Notes: generated from the letters alone by a model not told the origin. A DNA stretch of 64,000 nucleotides from SZUA-309 sp965215995 (GCA_965215995.1 OZ244128.1:992001-1056000), one strand, 5' to 3'. Shown: positions 9,324-17,157, counted from the stretch's first letter. Numbers and translations: made by a program.

Positions 9324-10583
9324 TCAGAAGAAGACAAAGGAACGAACCACCACGTTCTTGCGGCAGCGGGCATCTTTCGGCGCCGAATGATCGATGCTCG
9401 CGGTGTGGAACGACCAACGCGACACAGATCCGTCCGTGATCGAGTCGTAGCACTTCAGCATCGACACCTCGTGTGGCTGCTGCTGGGGGAACCAGTACCA
9501 CTCGTGGTCCGGACGGTAGGTGAACCGGGTGGTTTCACCCACACGGTCATCATAGATGCGATAGTTGTTGATATAGGGCTGGTCGGCAAAGGATGGCCAG
9601 GCACAGAGCACAAACGGGTTCTGTTCCACCGTCTCCATGGGCTTGGTCAGATTGATGGAAAGAAAGCGGCGAGACATCTTCTCGTCCGCCTCCGCCTCGG
9701 TGTAGTTCTGCTCACGGCCGAAATTGCGCAGGTTCTTCGTCAGCAATTCCCGACAACGTACCCGACCGCTGTTGTCGTTGAGATCGTTGTGCACCAGGTT
9801 GGCATAGGCGGCATTCACGCCCGGGTTCTTGTTCGCCTGATCCTCCGTCCGGTCACCTTCGTAGTCTTTGTCGAAGACATCGTGGTTGTAGACCAGCGCA
9901 TCCGTGGCATCCGGATAGAACTCGAGCAGCAGCTTTTCCATCTCCGGATAGAAGACCCGCTCCACCTCGGCGGCATCGTAGAAGTTGGTGCAAGCGGATT
10001 CGCAGTGCGCCAGTGCCACGCCGAGCTTGTCCATGCACTCGGGGCTCATCGGGTCGAGCCCCGGATAGTACTCTTCCATGCGACGGGCATCGCGCATCAC
10101 CTGAGGGAAGTACAGACAGCGGCGGATGTTGTCCCGCTCGTCTTTCGCCAACGCCCTGGCTTCCGCTTTCCGATCCGGGTCCTGCCAGAGCGCGTTCGAA
10201 GATACCACCGAGTAGGAAGGTCGCTCGTAGATCGTGTAGCGCAGTGGCAATGCCAACCCACCTTCCGGTGCGTGAATGTTCTGCTCGCGAATGTAGTCCA
10301 GACATTCCGCATAGCGCCGGAATCCCAGGCCCCACTTGGTTTCGATCGGTCCCGGCGGTGAATGCTCGATCAGATCAATCACCGCCTGACCCTCGCCCTC
10401 GGCGATCTGAGCCAACGCATCCTCCAGAGCGGCCGCTGTACCGGCATCGCCATTGCGATCGAAGGACATGTAGGACAGGCCGCCATTCGCGGCAATCGGT
10501 GACGGCTGACCGTCGGTCAGCTGCAGCGGGGGTACATAAGGGGTGTCTGCTGACACGGTTTCACCGGAATTCAGCTCAGCCAA
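9324..10583 (-). CDS. CmcJ/NvfI-type oxidoreductase
   Basis: This 419-residue protein resembles the CmcJ/NvfI (AsaB-like) family, members of which act in cephamycin and fungal meroterpenoid pathways as hydroxylase or methoxylation-associated oxygenases. Matching segments are the NHDVFDKD region, the VHNDLNDNSGRVRCRELL helix, RRFLSINLTKPMETVEQNPFVLCAW, HEWYWFPQQQPHEVSMLKCYDS and the closing FHTASIDHSAPKDARCRKNVVVRSF. The start is the TTG at 10583, preceded by AGGAGG with a seven-base spacer; the longer frame into the upstream gene has no such site. At 419 residues it is longer than the usual 270-300 because of an extra N-terminal region of about 130 residues. It is last in the Rieske operon. 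Confidence 0.78.
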   Translation of the reverse strand: MAELNSGETVSADTPYVPPLQLTDGQPSPIAANGGLSYMSFDRNGDAGTAAALEDALAQIAEGEGQAVIDLIEHSPPGPIETKWGLGFRRYAECLDYIREQNIHAPEGGLALPLRYTIYERPSYSVVSSNALWQDPDRKAEARALAKDERDNIRRCLYFPQVMRDARRMEEYYPGLDPMSPECMDKLGVALAHCESACTNFYDAAEVERVFYPEMEKLLLEFYPDATDALVYNHDVFDKDYEGDRTEDQANKNPGVNAAYANLVHNDLNDNSGRVRCRELLTKNLRNFGREQNYTEAEADEKMSRRFLSINLTKPMETVEQNPFVLCAWPSFADQPYINNYRIYDDRVGETTRFTYRPDHEWYWFPQQQPHEVSMLKCYDSITDGSVSRWSFHTASIDHSAPKDARCRKNVVVRSFVFF

Positions 10584-10605
10584 GGTGCGCCTCCTTTCGT
10601 TCAGG

Positions 10606-10842
10606 TCAGTCAATCTGGCCGCTATCACGACCGGCGATACGAGAGGTGGCAAGCTGCGTATCCGGGTTCGGCACGTTACCGACCCAGACGCAGATCTGCG
10701 GGTCGGCCTCACGGATGTCCCCGGAAATATACACCCCGCCATTGGTGAAGATGCCTTCACGGTCACCATTACTGACCCGGATATTGCCGTCTTCCATCAG
10801 CTCGTAGAGGGAATCCGGATCGAACGGATGTGTCAACGCCAT
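10606..10842 (-). CDS. small acidic protein of unknown function in Rieske operon
   Basis: This 78-residue acidic protein has no signal peptide or membrane helix. It starts at the ATG at 10842, two bases after the Rieske stop and preceded by GGGGGA. A GTG at 10860 would overlap the oxygenase. The sequence looks like a compact beta-rich domain, with DPDSLYELMEDGNIRVSNGD, FTNGGVYISGDIREADPQ and a VGNVPNP loop. I do not recognise the family. Its fixed position between an oxygenase alpha subunit and a CmcJ-like enzyme suggests an accessory or regulatory subunit of the oxygenase. It lacks the iron-sulfur or flavin motifs of a ferredoxin or reductase. Confidence 0.65.
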   Translation of the reverse strand: MALTHPFDPDSLYELMEDGNIRVSNGDREGIFTNGGVYISGDIREADPQICVWVGNVPNPDTQLATSRIAGRDSGQID

Positions 10843-10844
10843 GC

Positions 10845-12200
10845 TCAGTCCCCCACCCACTCATCCAGCTTGTGCTGCAGCCACCGCACCTTGCCTTCCT
10901 GGTAGGCAGACAAGGTGATGGTTGGTTTGTAGGTAGACTCCAGACCCATCTGCACGTTCGGCATGTTGAAGAGATCCTGATCGAATACCCGGCCGAGAAA
11001 GCCGAGCACTGAGGAGAAGCGCTCGTTCTCACCCAGCCAGTGGATCTTTGCGGCCGGTGGCCGCTCGCCCTCAAAAGGCATCAGTTGATAGCACTCCATG
11101 ATCGCGCTGCGATGGTCGTTGCCGTTCGGCCGGAATCGATAGACGATCTTGTTGAACGCACCCCAGGGATGGAAGTTCGGAAACTGGGTGTAGTCGATGC
11201 TGTCGACGATCTCCGCGTCGCAGTACTTGTCCACCCGATCACCCGCATCAGCGCGCAGCCCCTCACGGCTCATGGCTGCGAGGTAGGACCTCGCATTCAT
11301 GCCGTCCGGCAACGGCGGCATCTCGGTATCTGGCGGGATATCCATCATTGCCCGCAGGATGTCCTGATCGGAAACATCGTAGTCCAGCAGCGGACTCGAG
11401 GTCCCTCCCGGGGTGATCACCCGGGCGCAGTTCTCCCAGATGTCCACCTGGCTGTTGGTGTCGCCGAGTGCCCGCATGACCTGCGGGTGGGTCGCGTTCA
11501 CGTGATAGGCCTCGCAGAACGCTTCCTGGGCGATCTTCCAGTTGCAGGGCACGATGCGGGCAACGTGCGCCTGGATGTACAGCGAGCCCAGATCCCAGCG
11601 CTCGAACTGCTCTGCCAGGTCCTTGATGAAGGGCGCGAAAGGCTGGCAGTTCTGGTCCGGGTTGATGAAGACGAATCCGGCCCAGGTCTCGGTGGGAATC
11701 TCCGGCAGGCCGAATTCCGCCCTATCGACCTGGGGGAAATCCCAGTCAGCGGGAATGTCTTTCAGGCAGCCATCCAGCTCCCAGGCAAAGCCGTGAAAGG
11801 CGCAGCGCAGCTCCGAGGCATGGCCGTCGTTCTCTTTCAGCATCCGACCCCGGTGCAGGCAGGCGTTGGGATAGGCCTTAACCGCACCATCCAACTGGCG
11901 AACGATGAGGAAGGAGCGCCCAGCGATGTCGTAGCGCATGTGGTCGCCCGGCTCCGGAATCTCTTCCTCCCGGCAGGCGAACTGCCAGACTTTCATCCAG
12001 AGGCGCTCCACCTCCTTGTCGTGATAGTCCTTCGAGATGTAACGATCGATGGGAAACTCATCGACGCCCACATCCCGTGGCGATTGCAGCCGGAGCACGT
12101 CCGGCACCTCATGAGTATCCTGATCGAGCAGGTCCTGATACGTGAGCCCGGGCGACCGATTCATGGTCTCCGGATCCAGCGGCTTGAACATCTCCGCCAT
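10845..12200 (-). CDS. Rieske aromatic ring-hydroxylating oxygenase, alpha subunit
   Basis: This 451-residue protein has an N-terminal Rieske domain (about 55-170) with the CLHRGRML and CAFHGFAWELDG halves of the C-X-H...C-X2-H [2Fe-2S] motif, and a C-terminal catalytic domain. The mononuclear iron motif is visible as CEAYHVNATHPQ (the E-x3-H-x4-H pattern), with a late Asp expected near FNMPNVQMGLE. It should hydroxylate or demethylate an aromatic or similar substrate using electrons from an unlinked reductase. The start is the ATG at 12200 with GGGAGAGG upstream. An extended frame to 12308 would add an artificial-looking (KRRL)n tail encoded by a 12-bp repeat. It heads an operon with a 78-residue protein and a CmcJ-type enzyme. 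No beta subunit, ferredoxin or reductase is nearby. Confidence 0.9.
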   Translation of the reverse strand: MAEMFKPLDPETMNRSPGLTYQDLLDQDTHEVPDVLRLQSPRDVGVDEFPIDRYISKDYHDKEVERLWMKVWQFACREEEIPEPGDHMRYDIAGRSFLIVRQLDGAVKAYPNACLHRGRMLKENDGHASELRCAFHGFAWELDGCLKDIPADWDFPQVDRAEFGLPEIPTETWAGFVFINPDQNCQPFAPFIKDLAEQFERWDLGSLYIQAHVARIVPCNWKIAQEAFCEAYHVNATHPQVMRALGDTNSQVDIWENCARVITPGGTSSPLLDYDVSDQDILRAMMDIPPDTEMPPLPDGMNARSYLAAMSREGLRADAGDRVDKYCDAEIVDSIDYTQFPNFHPWGAFNKIVYRFRPNGNDHRSAIMECYQLMPFEGERPPAAKIHWLGENERFSSVLGFLGRVFDQDLFNMPNVQMGLESTYKPTITLSAYQEGKVRWLQHKLDEWVGD

Positions 12201-12212
12201 TCTGCCTCTCCC

Positions 12213-12284
12213 TCTCTTTAGCCGTCTCTTTAGCCGTCTCTTTAGCCGTCTCTTTAGCCGTCTCTTTAGCCGTCTCTTTCGGCC
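12213..12284. repeat. 12-bp tandem repeat in leader of Rieske operon
   Basis: Five perfect head-to-tail copies of TCTCTTTAGCCG span 12213-12272. A sixth degenerate copy (TCTCTTTCGGCC) ends at 12284. The array lies 13 bases upstream of the Rieske start codon (reverse strand) and reads CGGCTAAAGAGA in the transcript sense. Copy-number change would alter leader length in multiples of 12 without disturbing the coding frame. Confidence 0.95.
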
Positions 12285-12300
12285 GTACGCAAGCTCCATA

Positions 12301-12318
12301 ACCGTCACGGTTGACGGT
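12301..12318. promoter_or_regulatory. inverted repeat upstream of Rieske operon, possible operator
   Basis: ACCGTCA (12301-12307) and TGACGGT (12312-12318) form a perfect 7-bp inverted repeat with a 4-base spacer. It lies about 100 bases upstream of the Rieske start, just beyond the tandem repeat. The size suits a dimeric repressor site, but no regulator gene is adjacent. Confidence 0.35.
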
Positions 12319-12380
12319 TTTAGGGAGGAACCTTAGCAGGGGAATGGTCCTGTTTTCCATGCCCCTTCAGGCGAATGCAG

Positions 12381-12776
12381 TCAGAGGCCTTTGAGCACCA
12401 ACTCATGGTAGCTGACGATTCCGATCACCTGCTCGTCTTCGAGCACCGGCATCACCGACAGGCCTAGCCGGGCGAAGAGTCGGGCGCAATAGCGGATATC
12501 CATGTGCGGATCTACACCCACCACCGGTTTCGACATGATCTCATAGACGTTTACCCGATCCGGCGCCCGGTCTTTGGCCAGCACTTCCTTGGCGATGTCC
12601 GACAGGAGCACGATGCCGTACTCGTCCATGTCCGTGCGTTTCTTGACGATCAGAACCCTGGTGTCGTTGGAACGCATGAGCTCCAGGGCTTCGGCCACGG
12701 TGGCGAGCCCTTCCACCTCGGTGAAGGTGGGTTGCATGATGTCCCGGGTCCGAATCAGTTCTTGTCCTTCGCTCAC
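12381..12776 (-). CDS. CBS-domain protein
   Basis: This 131-residue protein consists of two CBS motifs. The first is near RDIMQPTFTEVEGLATVAEALELMRSND and the second near YEIMSKPVVGVDPHMDIRYCARLFARLGLSVMPVLED. Such pairs bind adenine nucleotides and regulate channels, transporters or enzymes. Its start overlaps the end of the upstream P-II-like gene by four bases (ATGA), so the two are translationally coupled. It is the last gene in the DUF1538 operon. An energy-sensing role for the membrane proteins is inferred from this context. Confidence 0.87.
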   Translation of the reverse strand: MSEGQELIRTRDIMQPTFTEVEGLATVAEALELMRSNDTRVLIVKKRTDMDEYGIVLLSDIAKEVLAKDRAPDRVNVYEIMSKPVVGVDPHMDIRYCARLFARLGLSVMPVLEDEQVIGIVSYHELVLKGL

Positions 12777-13123
12777 AACAGATCCTCCACTTCCTCTTCG
12801 AGTTTTTGCATCTGGTGCCGTACGCCGACCGCGTCTTCCACGTCGATCTGAAAGGCGATGCCCGTGCCCGCCTTGCTGTCGAACTCACCGACCCGACCAA
12901 TCTCTTCGAGGATCGAACGGCTCAAGTGCTCCTCCACCAGCATCAGCACCACGTCCCGTTGGGTTTCAAGGCTCAAACCCAGAAAGGTCTTGGCCCGATC
13001 CAACCCTTCACCGCGAGCGTTGTTGATCACGGTGGCGCCTGTGGCACCGGCTTCGCGTGCCGCGTCCATCACCGCATCCGTTTTGTGGTCCTCCACAAAC
13101 ACGAGAATCATCTTGAAGTGCAT
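12773..13123 (-). CDS. P-II-like signalling protein
   Basis: This 116-residue protein has the beta-alpha-beta ferredoxin-like pattern of the P-II superfamily: KMILVFVEDHKTDAVMDAAREAGATGATVINNARGEG, then a T-loop-like region (RAKTFLGLSLETQRDVV), LMLVEEHLSRSILEEIGR and a C-terminal FQIDVEDAVGV. It lacks the GlnB signature with a uridylylated Tyr51, so it is P-II-like rather than GlnB/GlnK. P-II proteins are trimers that bind nucleotides and dock on membrane transporters. GGAG lies eleven bases before the ATG. It is encoded between two DUF1538 membrane proteins and a CBS protein, and is most likely the soluble gate or sensor for the former. Confidence 0.85.
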   Translation of the reverse strand: MHFKMILVFVEDHKTDAVMDAAREAGATGATVINNARGEGLDRAKTFLGLSLETQRDVVLMLVEEHLSRSILEEIGRVGEFDSKAGTGIAFQIDVEDAVGVRHQMQKLEEEVEDLL

Positions 13124-13150
13124 GTCGGTTCTCCGTTTTTCATGTCATCT

Positions 13151-13978
13151 TTATCCTGAATCCGCACCGTTTTCCGACTGCTCGCGCGGCCTGTTGAACA
13201 GCCGTGGCCAGGCCTCAGACATCCACGCATATGCCATCACAGACATGATGGGGAAGAGGCTGGCAAAGGCAATCAGCCCGAATCCGTCAATCAGCGGGTT
13301 TCGGCCAGGGACCGTTTCGGCAAGCCCGAGACCGAGTGCCGCCACAAGCGGCACGGTGACGGTGGACGTGGTCACACCGCCGGAATCGTATGCGAGGGGA
13401 ATGATCAGCTTCGGCGCGTAGGCGGTCTGAATCATGACCACCACGTAGCCCGCGATGATGTACCAGTGGATGGGGTCACCAACGACGATGCGGTAGCATC
13501 CCAGGGTGATGCCGACGGCCACCCCGAGTGCGACTGCCAATCTCAGGCCCCAGGCACCGATCGCCCCACCGGAAACTTCGTTCGCCTTGATGGCGACGGC
13601 AATCAGAGAAGGCTCGGCAATGGTGGTGCTGAAGCCGATCATGAAGGCAAACAGGTATACCCAGCTGTAGTCCAGCCAGTCGAAGGTGAGCGTGCCGGCT
13701 GCAACCGCTGCTGCCTCGGCCGCGCCGCCAATGAACACCGGATCGGTGAGCTGCGCGGCCATCGTTCTGCCGAGTGGAAAGAGCGCCCATTCCAGGCCGA
13801 TGAGAAACAGAGTCAGGCCGACCACCACCCAGACGAACCCGGCCAGCACGCTGACCAGGTTGGCCGGCGGCCGGCGGATCACCAGGAACTGAAAACCGAA
13901 GATGATGACCGCGATGGGCAACACGTCTCTCAGTGTGGAAAGCAAGCCAGAAAGGATCGGCTGCAGCATCTCCGGCAT
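13151..13978 (-). CDS. DUF1538 integral membrane protein (second copy in operon)
   Basis: This 275-residue polytopic membrane protein of the DUF1538 family has about seven hydrophobic segments. Two conserved family signatures are visible: STTIAEPSLIAVAIKANEV in the middle, and AYDSGGVTTSTVTVPLVAALGLGL followed by NPLIDGFGLIAFASLFPIMSVMAY near the C-terminus. The acidic and glycine residues inside hydrophobic segments suggest a transport path. Its ATG overlaps the stop of the preceding DUF1538 gene by one base (TGATG). The two single-domain proteins probably form a heteromer equivalent to the fused protein at 51963-53906. The transported substrate is unknown. Confidence 0.85.
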   Translation of the reverse strand: MPEMLQPILSGLLSTLRDVLPIAVIIFGFQFLVIRRPPANLVSVLAGFVWVVVGLTLFLIGLEWALFPLGRTMAAQLTDPVFIGGAAEAAAVAAGTLTFDWLDYSWVYLFAFMIGFSTTIAEPSLIAVAIKANEVSGGAIGAWGLRLAVALGVAVGITLGCYRIVVGDPIHWYIIAGYVVVMIQTAYAPKLIIPLAYDSGGVTTSTVTVPLVAALGLGLAETVPGRNPLIDGFGLIAFASLFPIMSVMAYAWMSEAWPRLFNRPREQSENGADSG

Positions 13979-14712
13979 CAGATGAGCATCCCGTAGGCCA
14001 TGACGAAGATCATCGGCGTGAGCGAGGCAAAGGCGATTAGGCCGAAGCCGTCTATCATGGGATTCCGCCCGCGGATCGAAGAGGCAAGACCAACCCCGAG
14101 GGCAGTCACCAGTGGCACCGTGATGGTGGAGGTGGTCACCCCACCGGAGTCATAGGCGATGCCGATGATCTCCTTGGGTGCAAACGCGGTCATGATCACC
14201 ACCCCGATGTAACCGCCAATGATGAGCCAGTGGATGGGCCAGCCTTTCAGGATCCGCAGCACGCCGATCAGGATGGCGAAGCCCACTGCCAGTGCCACGG
14301 TGAGCCGCAGGCCGTCGGCGTAATCCGCCATCGCGGCCTCCGTATTGGCGATCACCCCACCTTGTGCGGCTATCTCCGCCGCTTCCCCGGAAACCGCGAT
14401 CAGCGCGGGTTCGGCGACGGTGGTTCCGAATCCAAGGGCGAACGCAAAGATGAACAGCCATACCAGGCTGCCCTTCCTGGCGAAGTCGTGTGCCAGGCTT
14501 TCACCGATTGGAAACAGGCCCTGTTCGAGCCCGAAGATGAAAAAGGTCAGGCCGGCCACCACGAACAGCAAACCGACCAGCATCTGGGTGATGTTCGGTA
14601 TCGGTTGCTTGAGCACGACAAGCTCAAAGAAGATGACCACGAGCAGAATCGGGGACAGATCCCGGACGCTCCCCAACATGACGCGGAAAAACCTGCCAAA
14701 AACGCTAATCAA
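13978..14712 (-). CDS. DUF1538 integral membrane protein (first copy in operon)
   Basis: This 244-residue DUF1538 protein has the same signatures as its neighbour: GTTVAEPALIAVSGEAAEI, AYDSGGVTTSTITVPLVTALGVGL and NPMIDGFGLIAFASLTPMIFVMAYG. It has about six or seven membrane helices. The start is uncertain: the TTG at 14712 gives a plausible amphipathic N-terminus, but no clear Shine-Dalgarno sequence precedes it, and the ATG twelve codons in is equally unsupported. It is the first gene of a four-gene reverse operon, followed by DUF1538, P-II-like and CBS genes. It diverges from a forward dehydrogenase gene. Confidence 0.83.
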   Translation of the reverse strand: MISVFGRFFRVMLGSVRDLSPILLVVIFFELVVLKQPIPNITQMLVGLLFVVAGLTFFIFGLEQGLFPIGESLAHDFARKGSLVWLFIFAFALGFGTTVAEPALIAVSGEAAEIAAQGGVIANTEAAMADYADGLRLTVALAVGFAILIGVLRILKGWPIHWLIIGGYIGVVIMTAFAPKEIIGIAYDSGGVTTSTITVPLVTALGVGLASSIRGRNPMIDGFGLIAFASLTPMIFVMAYGMLI

Positions 14713-14867
14713 TGAAGGGATATCCGAACTGATCGGCTCGAGTTGACCACATCATGCCACTGGTGCTGGTTGAATGGATCCGTAACAGCCCTTATAGCAC
14801 TGAAGCGTTGCGCAGGCTCCATAGTTAGCGGAACATCGAAGTGACCACTACGACACAGGAGTTGGCG

Positions 14868-15863
14868 ATGAAAGCTGCCGTCTTCCATGGTCCCGGAGAT
14901 GTTCGATTCGAAGAGGTAGACAAGCCCGTTCTGCAGGACGGCGACGTGCTGATCCGCGTGCACGCCTGTGGTATCTGCGGCTCAGATCTGCACACCTATC
15001 GGCACGGTATGTTTCTCGACCTGGGCACGCCGATCGAATCCGGCAGAATCCTCGGCCACGAGTTCGCTGGTGTAGTCGCTGAAACCGGCGGCGATGTGAC
15101 AGGCGTGCAGGTGGGCGATCGGGTGGTTACCGTTGGCATCGGGGCCAACGCCGAGTACATCAGAATTCCCAAAGCGGGGGTGGGCATGCTGCAACCCTTC
15201 GATGAGTCCATTAGCTTTATCGAAGCTGCGACCACCGAACCGCTGGCGACGTCACTGCATGCGGCAAAGCTCGGCAGTCCTGAAGACCACGAACATCACC
15301 TTGTGATCGGCGCGGGCATCATCGGTCTTGGCATTCTGCAATGCATCAAGGCGCTCTCCACGGCGAAGGTTACCGTGGTCGATCTTTCTGACCGTCGCCT
15401 CGGCATGGCGCGTGAGCTCGGCGCGGACGAGGTCATCAACGCCGGGCAAGTCGATCTCGTCGAAACGCTCATCGGCGAAGCGAGCGCGAACCTCCTGAGC
15501 GCACCGGCCGGATCGATCGACAAGGTCTACGACTCAGCCGGCATGGGCAAAAACTTCAAGGGTCCGAGCGTGCTGGAGCAGGCGCTTAAGATCGTGAAGC
15601 CCGAAGGCACCGTCGTGGTCGTCGCGGTCTTCGAGCAGGACATTGCTATCGATCCGAACATCATTGTCCGTAAGGGCATCCGCCTGCTTGGCTCCTGGGC
15701 CTGGACCATGGAGGAGTTCATCGAGTCTTCGCAACTCATTGCCTCGGGGAAAATCGACCGGAAGCCTCTGGTGAGCCACACTTTCGGACTCGAGCAGGCA
15801 AGTGACGCTTATGAGACTCAGCTCAAGGCGGAAGAAGCGGTGAAGGTGGTGTTCACACCCTGA
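14868..15863 (+). CDS. zinc-type medium-chain dehydrogenase/reductase
   Basis: This 331-residue protein is a medium-chain dehydrogenase/reductase. Catalytic zinc residues are in CGICGSDLH and GHEFAG, with TTEPLATSLHA downstream. The nucleotide site is VIGAGIIGLGILQ followed by VVDLS, whose acidic residue favours NAD(H). The four-cysteine structural zinc loop, normally just after the GDRV segment, is absent: VVTVGIGANAEYIRIP follows directly. The ATG at 14868 has CAGGAG six bases upstream; an in-frame ATG at 14841 lacks one. It could be a sorbitol/threonine-dehydrogenase-like enzyme or an alcohol dehydrogenase. The substrate is unresolved. Confidence 0.86.
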   Translation: MKAAVFHGPGDVRFEEVDKPVLQDGDVLIRVHACGICGSDLHTYRHGMFLDLGTPIESGRILGHEFAGVVAETGGDVTGVQVGDRVVTVGIGANAEYIRIPKAGVGMLQPFDESISFIEAATTEPLATSLHAAKLGSPEDHEHHLVIGAGIIGLGILQCIKALSTAKVTVVDLSDRRLGMARELGADEVINAGQVDLVETLIGEASANLLSAPAGSIDKVYDSAGMGKNFKGPSVLEQALKIVKPEGTVVVVAVFEQDIAIDPNIIVRKGIRLLGSWAWTMEEFIESSQLIASGKIDRKPLVSHTFGLEQASDAYETQLKAEEAVKVVFTP

Positions 15864-15878
15864 CCGACAGGATGAGCG

Positions 15879-16541
15879 TCATTCCTTTACGCTGAGTCCA
15901 GACTGCTGCAGTCGCCAGAGCAGCACGTCCAACCGATCCTGACCGAAGAACGGTTCGCCCTTGAACGCACAGGTCGGCACGCCCCAGTGACCGGCCGCCT
16001 CATGGTCCGCCTGGTTCTGCTCGATCACCGCTTCGAGCCGCTCGGTTTCCGCCGCCTGAATCTCATCTATCTCAGCCAGCGACAGGCCCGCCCGTGCAGC
16101 GGCTTCGGCCATATGGCCGCCTTCATGCCAGTTTTCCGTGCCCTGCCAGATCAGCCGCGACACCTCATCGGCGAACTCGATACCTCGTCCTTGCTCTTCA
16201 GCCACCACACCCAACCGGGTCAATCGGTGGATGTGCGGTTGCTCGTCGCTGGTGCGTGGCCGGCCGTCCTCGCCCCGAAACTGGCTCACAGGATCCGGGT
16301 TCGGCCAGACCAGGGGCAGCTCGAGATACTCGGCCACCCTTCTCAGGTCGGTGGCAAAGTAAGATCCCCACTGAGGGTGGGCATTGAGGAAAAACTCGGG
16401 TGTGCGGATGGCGATGGGGTAGACCGGACGGAAGCGGACGCTGAGGTCGTACTTTTCCTGCCAATCCCTGAGCCGCGGCGTGGCCAGATAGGACCAGGGA
16501 CTCCGAAATGACCAGAACACATCGATAGTCAACGTTGCCAT
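15879..16541 (-). CDS. DsbA-fold protein, 2-hydroxychromene-2-carboxylate isomerase-like
   Basis: This 220-residue thioredoxin/GST-kappa-type protein has the entry segment VFWSFRSPWSYLATPRL. This carries the Ser-Pro-Trp pattern of HCCA isomerases and related DsbA-family proteins in place of a CxxC motif. The C-terminal WGVPTCAFKGEPFFGQDRLDVLLWRLQ is also typical (GVPxF...F.GQDR). The known members perform glutathione-dependent isomerisation in aromatic degradation. The start is the ATG at 16541; the longer frame overlaps the upstream gene and has no hydrophobic or conserved content. It lies 19 bases after the flavin split-barrel gene in the carotenoid-oxygenase operon. Confidence 0.82.
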   Translation of the reverse strand: MATLTIDVFWSFRSPWSYLATPRLRDWQEKYDLSVRFRPVYPIAIRTPEFFLNAHPQWGSYFATDLRRVAEYLELPLVWPNPDPVSQFRGEDGRPRTSDEQPHIHRLTRLGVVAEEQGRGIEFADEVSRLIWQGTENWHEGGHMAEAAARAGLSLAEIDEIQAAETERLEAVIEQNQADHEAAGHWGVPTCAFKGEPFFGQDRLDVLLWRLQQSGLSVKE

Positions 16542-16560
16542 GGCGTACTCTTGAGGAATC

Positions 16561-17154
16561 CTAATCCAACCCGCGCCGTTCCAGCTCCTTCGGCATCCGC
16601 TTCGCATCGGATTCCAGCATCGGCCCCCGTTCCTCATCGCTGAGTTGCCCGGCCGTATCCTTTGCCATCTTGTCGCTATCGAGCATGATCCACTTCTCCG
16701 GGATGATCTCGATGATGACCCTGAGCGGCGAGTTCAGCCGCTCTTCAAACGCCTTAGCCTGAGCTTCCTGCTCGGGGCTGAGCTCCCCTATCATGCCGCC
16801 GTACGGCCCACGGGCCAACGCGGGATAGAACCAGGCCTTGGTTTCCTCGTCATCGTGAATCACCGCCCGACCCTTGAACGTGATTGCGCCATTGGGGCCG
16901 CCGGGTGCGGCCATACCGCTCACCACCACAGAGCAGCGCGGATCTCTTCTGATCGCCGCGACTCGATGGCGATGAGCGCCACAGGTAATCCAACCCCGCC
17001 CATCCTTCCAGACAAACGCATGGATCACCCCGACGGGCCAGCCATCTTTGGTAGACCAGTTGAACGTGCACTCCCGGGCACTGCTCAGCAGCGCTTCCCG
17101 TTCATCGTCGGAGAACGGATAGATAGAGACGATTTCGTGTTCTTCGCTGGACAT
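16561..17154 (-). CDS. pyridoxamine 5'-phosphate oxidase-like flavin split-barrel protein
   Basis: This 197-residue protein has the FMN-binding split-barrel fold: CTFNWSTKDGWPVGVIHAFVWKDGRGWITCGAHRHRVAAIRRDPRCSVVV in an N-terminal barrel, then ITFKGRAVIHDDEETKAWF. Such proteins bind FMN or F420/heme and have varied roles. It starts three bases before the carotenoid-oxygenase stop region and is followed by an HCCA-isomerase-like gene, so it probably contributes a redox or reductase step to the same pathway. Confidence 0.82.
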   Translation of the reverse strand: MSSEEHEIVSIYPFSDDEREALLSSARECTFNWSTKDGWPVGVIHAFVWKDGRGWITCGAHRHRVAAIRRDPRCSVVVSGMAAPGGPNGAITFKGRAVIHDDEETKAWFYPALARGPYGGMIGELSPEQEAQAKAFEERLNSPLRVIIEIIPEKWIMLDSDKMAKDTAGQLSDEERGPMLESDAKRMPKELERRGLD

Positions 17155-17157
17155 GGC

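Noticed and set aside
9387..10361. 324-codon forward open frame
   Set aside because: It is a shadow of the CmcJ/NvfI-type gene, whose conserved segments are on the reverse strand.
11040..12221. 393-codon forward open frame
   Set aside because: It is antisense to the Rieske oxygenase with its intact iron-site motifs, and its product resembles no family.
12213..12284. CRISPR array
   Set aside because: The units are 12 bp, contiguous and without spacers, so this is a minisatellite.
12201..12308. N-terminal (KRRL)n extension of the Rieske protein
   Set aside because: The basic repeat is only the translation of the 12-bp tandem array. The ATG at 12200 has its own ribosome binding site and matches the usual family start.
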